Shown here: in pieces, positions 60,606 through 64,000 of the stretch
Layout of the letters: each line of letters begins with the position of its first letter
How positions within the stretch are numbered: the first letter of the stretch is position 1
Source of the DNA: DAOUJI01 sp965197415
Lineage (GTDB): Bacteria > Chloroflexota > Dehalococcoidia > Lucifugimonadales > JAGWBF01
Assembly (NCBI GenBank): GCA_965197415.1
Contig: OZ240207.1
Location: 2,852,001-2,916,000, forward strand
Reading direction: 5' to 3'
Length of the DNA stretch: 64,000 nucleotides
Notes under the pieces: model-generated
Databases searched by the model: none
The model's input: the letters and a program-made list of their open reading frames with translations, nothing else
Told to the model about the DNA's origin: nothing
Made by a program: the position numbers and the translations under genes

Positions 60606-60634
60606 GATAGTCTCCGGCTAGATGGTCTGGCTAG

Positions 60635-60664
60635 ATTATACTGTGGGTTGAGCCTGATTCTCAA
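60635..60664 (-). promoter_or_regulatory. promoter of the Phd/PIN pair
   Basis: On the minus strand TTGAGA (60659-60664), 18-bp spacer, TATAAT (60635-60640); a CCGGAG ribosome site precedes the ATG at 60605. Confidence 0.6.
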
Positions 60665-60789
60665 TATTGAATTGAGGCTGGCCGGGCATTGAGAAGGGGC
60701 AGCGGTCCCGGGTGACAATGCTCCATGACGGTCGAGAGTAAATGACTCTAACTCGTTCCGTAGGTGTAACGGCGCCAGGGCGGGGAGGT

Positions 60790-61614
60790 TTACGTAGCCT
60801 CGGCGGTGTCAGGCGCCGCTTTCTCCGTGGAGCCGGTGGGCGACCCGTGGACGTACAGGCGCCATATCTCCGTTTCCTGGGATACTAGCGTTGCTCTGTC
60901 GTCTGATGGTGGGAGACCTGCGGTCCTGTCCTCCAAGCCGCCCGAGGCAATGGCTTGGGTGTCCGACATCAGTTGACCGTCGACGGCGTGGCCGTCGAGG
61001 CTCCGTATCTCGAAGAAGCGGTTGACCAGGGTATAGACCTCATCGTTGGCCTTATCGCTTCGATAGGGGAAGGACATCTGCCATTGGTAAGACTCGACGG
61101 GGCCCCGGTTGTTCGCCGACGGTTTCTCCCACGTCCCTCCCTGGAAGACAATCTCTCCCTCCGGTTCCCAAAGTAGATGCCTGGTCAGATAGGACGCTCC
61201 GAACACAACCACTATCAGCCCCACGACGGAAGCGATGCTGATCTCCGACCAGGTAGATTCTCTGATGTAGCCAATGATGAAGTAGGCGAGGATTCCCGCC
61301 AGAACGAAAAGAATTCCCTGTATCAGGTTTCTTACTCCACGCGACTTGCCCTTAACGAACACCGTCTTCAACTCGTCGATTGGGGCTAGGTAGGTCTCTT
61401 TGACGTCCTCGCCTCTCAGGAATGAGATGACCCGGAGATTTGTGATAAGCAGCAGCGGGCCCTTCTTAGGAGCGCCGCTGACGAGGCCGTGATTTGAGGC
61501 GAAACGTTCCTGGACCTGCTCACCGGCCATAAGCGGGAGACCGCGCACCGAGCGGTCTCCCGTCGAAGCAGGCTCCTCGTCCCTCCCAAAAGCGCTCTTT
61601 AAGAATTGCCGCAT
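60790..61614 (-). CDS. membrane protein with PH-like domain, unknown
   Basis: A 274-residue protein. Residues 25-85 (LMAGEQVQERFASNHGLV, GPLLLITNLRVISFLRG) resemble a bacterial PH/GRAM-like domain. Two membrane helices follow (about 98-115 and 122-143). The C-terminal part is soluble with another short beta segment (WQMSFPYRSDKANDEVYTLVNRFFEIRSL). The function is unknown. The gene is divergent from uvrA. Confidence 0.65.
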   Translation of the reverse strand: MRQFLKSAFGRDEEPASTGDRSVRGLPLMAGEQVQERFASNHGLVSGAPKKGPLLLITNLRVISFLRGEDVKETYLAPIDELKTVFVKGKSRGVRNLIQGILFVLAGILAYFIIGYIRESTWSEISIASVVGLIVVVFGASYLTRHLLWEPEGEIVFQGGTWEKPSANNRGPVESYQWQMSFPYRSDKANDEVYTLVNRFFEIRSLDGHAVDGQLMSDTQAIASGGLEDRTAGLPPSDDRATLVSQETEIWRLYVHGSPTGSTEKAAPDTAEAT

Positions 61615-61802
61615 ATACGTCCTGAGCTTTGGTGTTTGACAACAATACTATCATAGCGGTCTGTCTCGATTTCCGACAAGAAACCGCCTTCCCGACGAGT
61701 TTAGGCCGCCCTGTCGCAAGCCCTTATCGGACATAATGATGTTACAATGAGGGTTGTTTCAGACTGGTCGGGAGACCGTCGTTCAGTGATTTAGGGAGAC
61801 CT

Positions 61803-64000
61803 ATGCCTCAGGAATACATTCACGTCAAGGGAGCTCGGGAACACAACTTAAAGAACATCGACGTAACCATCCCAAGAGACAAGCTGGTGGTCATCACCGG
61901 AGTGTCCGGTTCAGGCAAGAGCTCGCTGGCCTTCGACACTATCTACGCCGAAGGACGCCGCAGGTACGTGGAGTCCCTCTCGGCCTATGCCCGTCAGTTC
62001 CTTGGGCGCATGGACAAGCCCGACGTAGAATACATCGAGGGGCTTTCCCCTGCCATCTCCATAGACCAGAAGGGCGTGTCCCACAACCCCAGGTCCACTG
62101 TGGGCACGGTCACCGAGGTCTATGACTACCTGCGCCTGCTGTATGCCAGGGTTGGAATCCCCCACTGCCCCAAGTGCGGCCGCCCAGTAGAAAAGCAGAC
62201 GGTGCAGCAGATAGTCGACGCCGTAATGAAGCTGCCGGCCGGCTCCCGGATTATGGTGCTGGCCCCCAAGGTCAGGCGCCGCAAGGGTGAACACCGGGAG
62301 GTCTTCGAGGACGCCCGCAAGGCGGGGTTCGTTCGAGTCAGGGTCAACGGAGAGGTCCACGAGCTGGACGACATGGGCGACCTGGGCCTGGACAAGCAGA
62401 AGTGGCACTACATCGAAGTCGTGGTCGACCGCCTCGTAGTCAGCGATGACTTGGAGTTGAACCGTGTATCCGACTCCGTTGAGACGGGCCTACGCCAGGG
62501 AGAGGGCGTAGTGCAGGTATGGGTTGAGAACGGCGAAGAGCTGGTCTTTTCCGAGCAGTTCGCCTGCGTTAGGTGCAGCATCAGCCTGCCCGAAATTGAA
62601 CCCCGGACGTTCAGCTTCAACAGCCCCCACGGCGCTTGTTCCGCCTGCACCGGACTGGGTTACAAGCTGGAAGTGGACGTAGACTTGTTGATTCCCAACA
62701 AGTCCTTGACCCTGGCTGAGGGCGCCATAACACCCTGGGCCCGCTCTGCGGCTTCCGGAGCATGGTATCGCAGCCTGATTGCCTCGGTGGCCCGGACGTA
62801 CGGCTTCTCCAACAAAGTCCCGGTGCGGGACCTGCCCCAAGAGTCTCTCGACCTGATTCTATATGGCAATGACGGCGAACCGCTGACCATGCGGCACACC
62901 ACTCACTCCGGTCATGAATACGCCTGGGAGACGTCCTTCGAAGGCGTGGTACGGAACCTGGAGCGCCGCTACAAAGAGACGGAGTCGGACCACACGCGCA
63001 CTGAGATAGAGCGATACATGGCTGCTCGGCCCTGCACATCCTGCAAAGGCCGCCGCCTGCGGCCCGAAGCCCTGGCTGTCAAGGTGTCGGGCCTCGGGAT
63101 TATGGAGCTCTGCTCCCAAACCATCAGCAATTCTTCCCAGTGGATTAGGGCGATAGGCGGAGAAGCAACCACCATCAAAGGCAAGGCGCCCCCGGAGTTG
63201 AATGCCCGCGACAAGACCATCGCCCGCCAGATTCTCAAGGAGATAGACTCGCGGCTTCAGTTTCTGGTGGACATCGGTCTGGACTACCTGACCCTCGGTC
63301 GGACGGCCCAGACTCTCTCGGGAGGGGAGGCGCAGCGCATTCGCCTAGCCACCCAGATTGGTTCGGGGTTGACCGGAGTGCTCTACGTCTGTGACGAGCC
63401 GACCATTGGCCTGCATCCCGCCGACGACAGCCGTTTGGTGGACACGCTCAGGCGGTTACAGGAGTTGGGCAACACGGTGGTGGTGGTGGAGCATGACGAG
63501 GCCGTGATGAGGGCCGCCGACTACCTGCTCGACTTGGGCCCCGGGGCCGGTGAACACGGGGGGTGGGTGGTGGCAGCCGGTACTTTGGACGAGGTCCTGG
63601 AGTCCAGCGAGTCCATAACCGCCGACTACCTGAGCGGGCGGAGGAGAATCAGCGTGCCGGAGACGCGGCGGCACGTTAACGAGAAGCATCTATCGATCCG
63701 AGGAGCCAAGGAAAACAACCTGAAGGGTCTTAACATCGACATTCCGCTGGGCGTGCTGGTGTGCGTGACCGGAGTGTCCGGCTCAGGCAAGAGCACCCTG
63801 ATTTACGAGATCCTATACAAGCGGCTGGCCCAGCAGCTCTACCGGAGCAAAGACCGTCCCGGCAAGCATGAATCGCTGGAAGGACTGGAGCACATCGACA
63901 AGGTGGTCAACATCGACCAGTCGCCCATTGGGAGGACGCCTCGAAGCAACCCGGCCACCTACACAGGCGCCTTCACCCCTATCCGGGAACTGTTCGCATC
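61803..64000 (+). CDS. uvrA: excinuclease ABC subunit A, 3' end outside window
   Basis: The ATG at 61803 follows AGGGAGA; 732 codons are visible and the frame is open at the right edge. UvrA recognises DNA damage for nucleotide excision repair. Visible features: first Walker A GVSGSGKSSLAFDTIYAEG, the zinc module starting CPKCGRP, first ABC signature LSGGEAQRIRLATQIG, Walker B VCDEPTIGLHP and second Walker A GVSGSGKSTLIYE. About 200 C-terminal residues should follow. Confidence 0.97.
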   Translation, partial: MPQEYIHVKGAREHNLKNIDVTIPRDKLVVITGVSGSGKSSLAFDTIYAEGRRRYVESLSAYARQFLGRMDKPDVEYIEGLSPAISIDQKGVSHNPRSTVGTVTEVYDYLRLLYARVGIPHCPKCGRPVEKQTVQQIVDAVMKLPAGSRIMVLAPKVRRRKGEHREVFEDARKAGFVRVRVNGEVHELDDMGDLGLDKQKWHYIEVVVDRLVVSDDLELNRVSDSVETGLRQGEGVVQVWVENGEELVFSEQFACVRCSISLPEIEPRTFSFNSPHGACSACTGLGYKLEVDVDLLIPNKSLTLAEGAITPWARSAASGAWYRSLIASVARTYGFSNKVPVRDLPQESLDLILYGNDGEPLTMRHTTHSGHEYAWETSFEGVVRNLERRYKETESDHTRTEIERYMAARPCTSCKGRRLRPEALAVKVSGLGIMELCSQTISNSSQWIRAIGGEATTIKGKAPPELNARDKTIARQILKEIDSRLQFLVDIGLDYLTLGRTAQTLSGGEAQRIRLATQIGSGLTGVLYVCDEPTIGLHPADDSRLVDTLRRLQELGNTVVVVEHDEAVMRAADYLLDLGPGAGEHGGWVVAAGTLDEVLESSESITADYLSGRRRISVPETRRHVNEKHLSIRGAKENNLKGLNIDIPLGVLVCVTGVSGSGKSTLIYEILYKRLAQQLYRSKDRPGKHESLEGLEHIDKVVNIDQSPIGRTPRSNPATYTGAFTPIRELFA

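Noticed and set aside
1..64000. tRNA, rRNA and known riboswitches
   Set aside because: Reading both strands I found no tRNA T-loop (GGTTCGAATCC-like) with matching stems, no rRNA core sequence and no riboswitch core I could support; a covariance search would settle this.

Overview
The window is a GC-rich bacterial chromosome segment. The gene set (R3H ATPase–pdxT–pdxS block, F420-type LLM oxidoreductases, many family III CoA transferases, DUF35/thiolase pairs, DUF1800, orphan molybdenum hydroxylase) points to Chloroflexota, most likely a SAR202-like or other Dehalococcoidia lineage. This placement is inferred from gene content only; no rRNA or tRNA gene was found.

Layout. 0–5 kb: an Rdx/SelW-like selenoprotein with an in-frame UGA, then tmk, an R3H/SpoIIIAA-like ATPase, pdxT and pdxS (minus strand), and a VapBC-like pair. 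5–9.6 kb: a membrane NarI/HdrD-like Fe-S oxidoreductase, an orphan ABC ATPase, and two small membrane proteins; an almost identical copy of the last 243 bp of the ATPase gene lies beyond the first of them. 9.6–15.7 kb: a nitrogen island with two type I glutamine synthetases and two ammonium transporters, a 29-aa membrane peptide, and two arrays of GTTAC/GTTTC-type half sites at exact 11-bp spacing that resemble GlnR boxes. 15.7–20 kb: rmuC, a small membrane protein, a MidA-like methyltransferase and citrate synthase. 20–49 kb: a long catabolic region (thiolases, DUF35, three MDR dehydrogenases, CaiB/BaiF CoA transferases including an 894-aa tandem fusion, two LLM oxidoreductases, amidohydrolase, P450, SDR, xanthine dehydrogenase-like large subunit, ScoAB-like CoA transferase, thiol-dioxygenase-like cupin), consistent with breakdown of varied organic compounds. 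It contains broken copies: a truncated SDR with its promoter, and a 3' remnant of a molybdenum hydroxylase gene. 49–52.8 kb: a large repetitive lipoprotein and a decayed mobile element with an IS1595/ISXO2-like transposase remnant. 52.8–64 kb: a heterodimeric ABC exporter whose first subunit carries three in-frame copies of a palindromic repeat, a two-subunit ThDP enzyme, a J-domain protein, tsaD, a PIN/Phd pair, a PH-like membrane protein, and the 5' part of uvrA running off the right edge.

The strongest unusual signals are: (1) dispersed CCCTCTCCC/GGGAGAGGG palindromes that have entered reading frames (ABC exporter linker, start of the Ham1-like gene); (2) the UGA-containing SelW-like gene with a strong ribosome binding site and a SECIS-like hairpin; (3) the two 11-bp-periodic operator arrays before the ammonium transporter units; (4) a fused CoA transferase whose second half lacks the catalytic Asp; and (5) promoters whose -10 box lies 6 nt before the start codon, implying leaderless transcripts.
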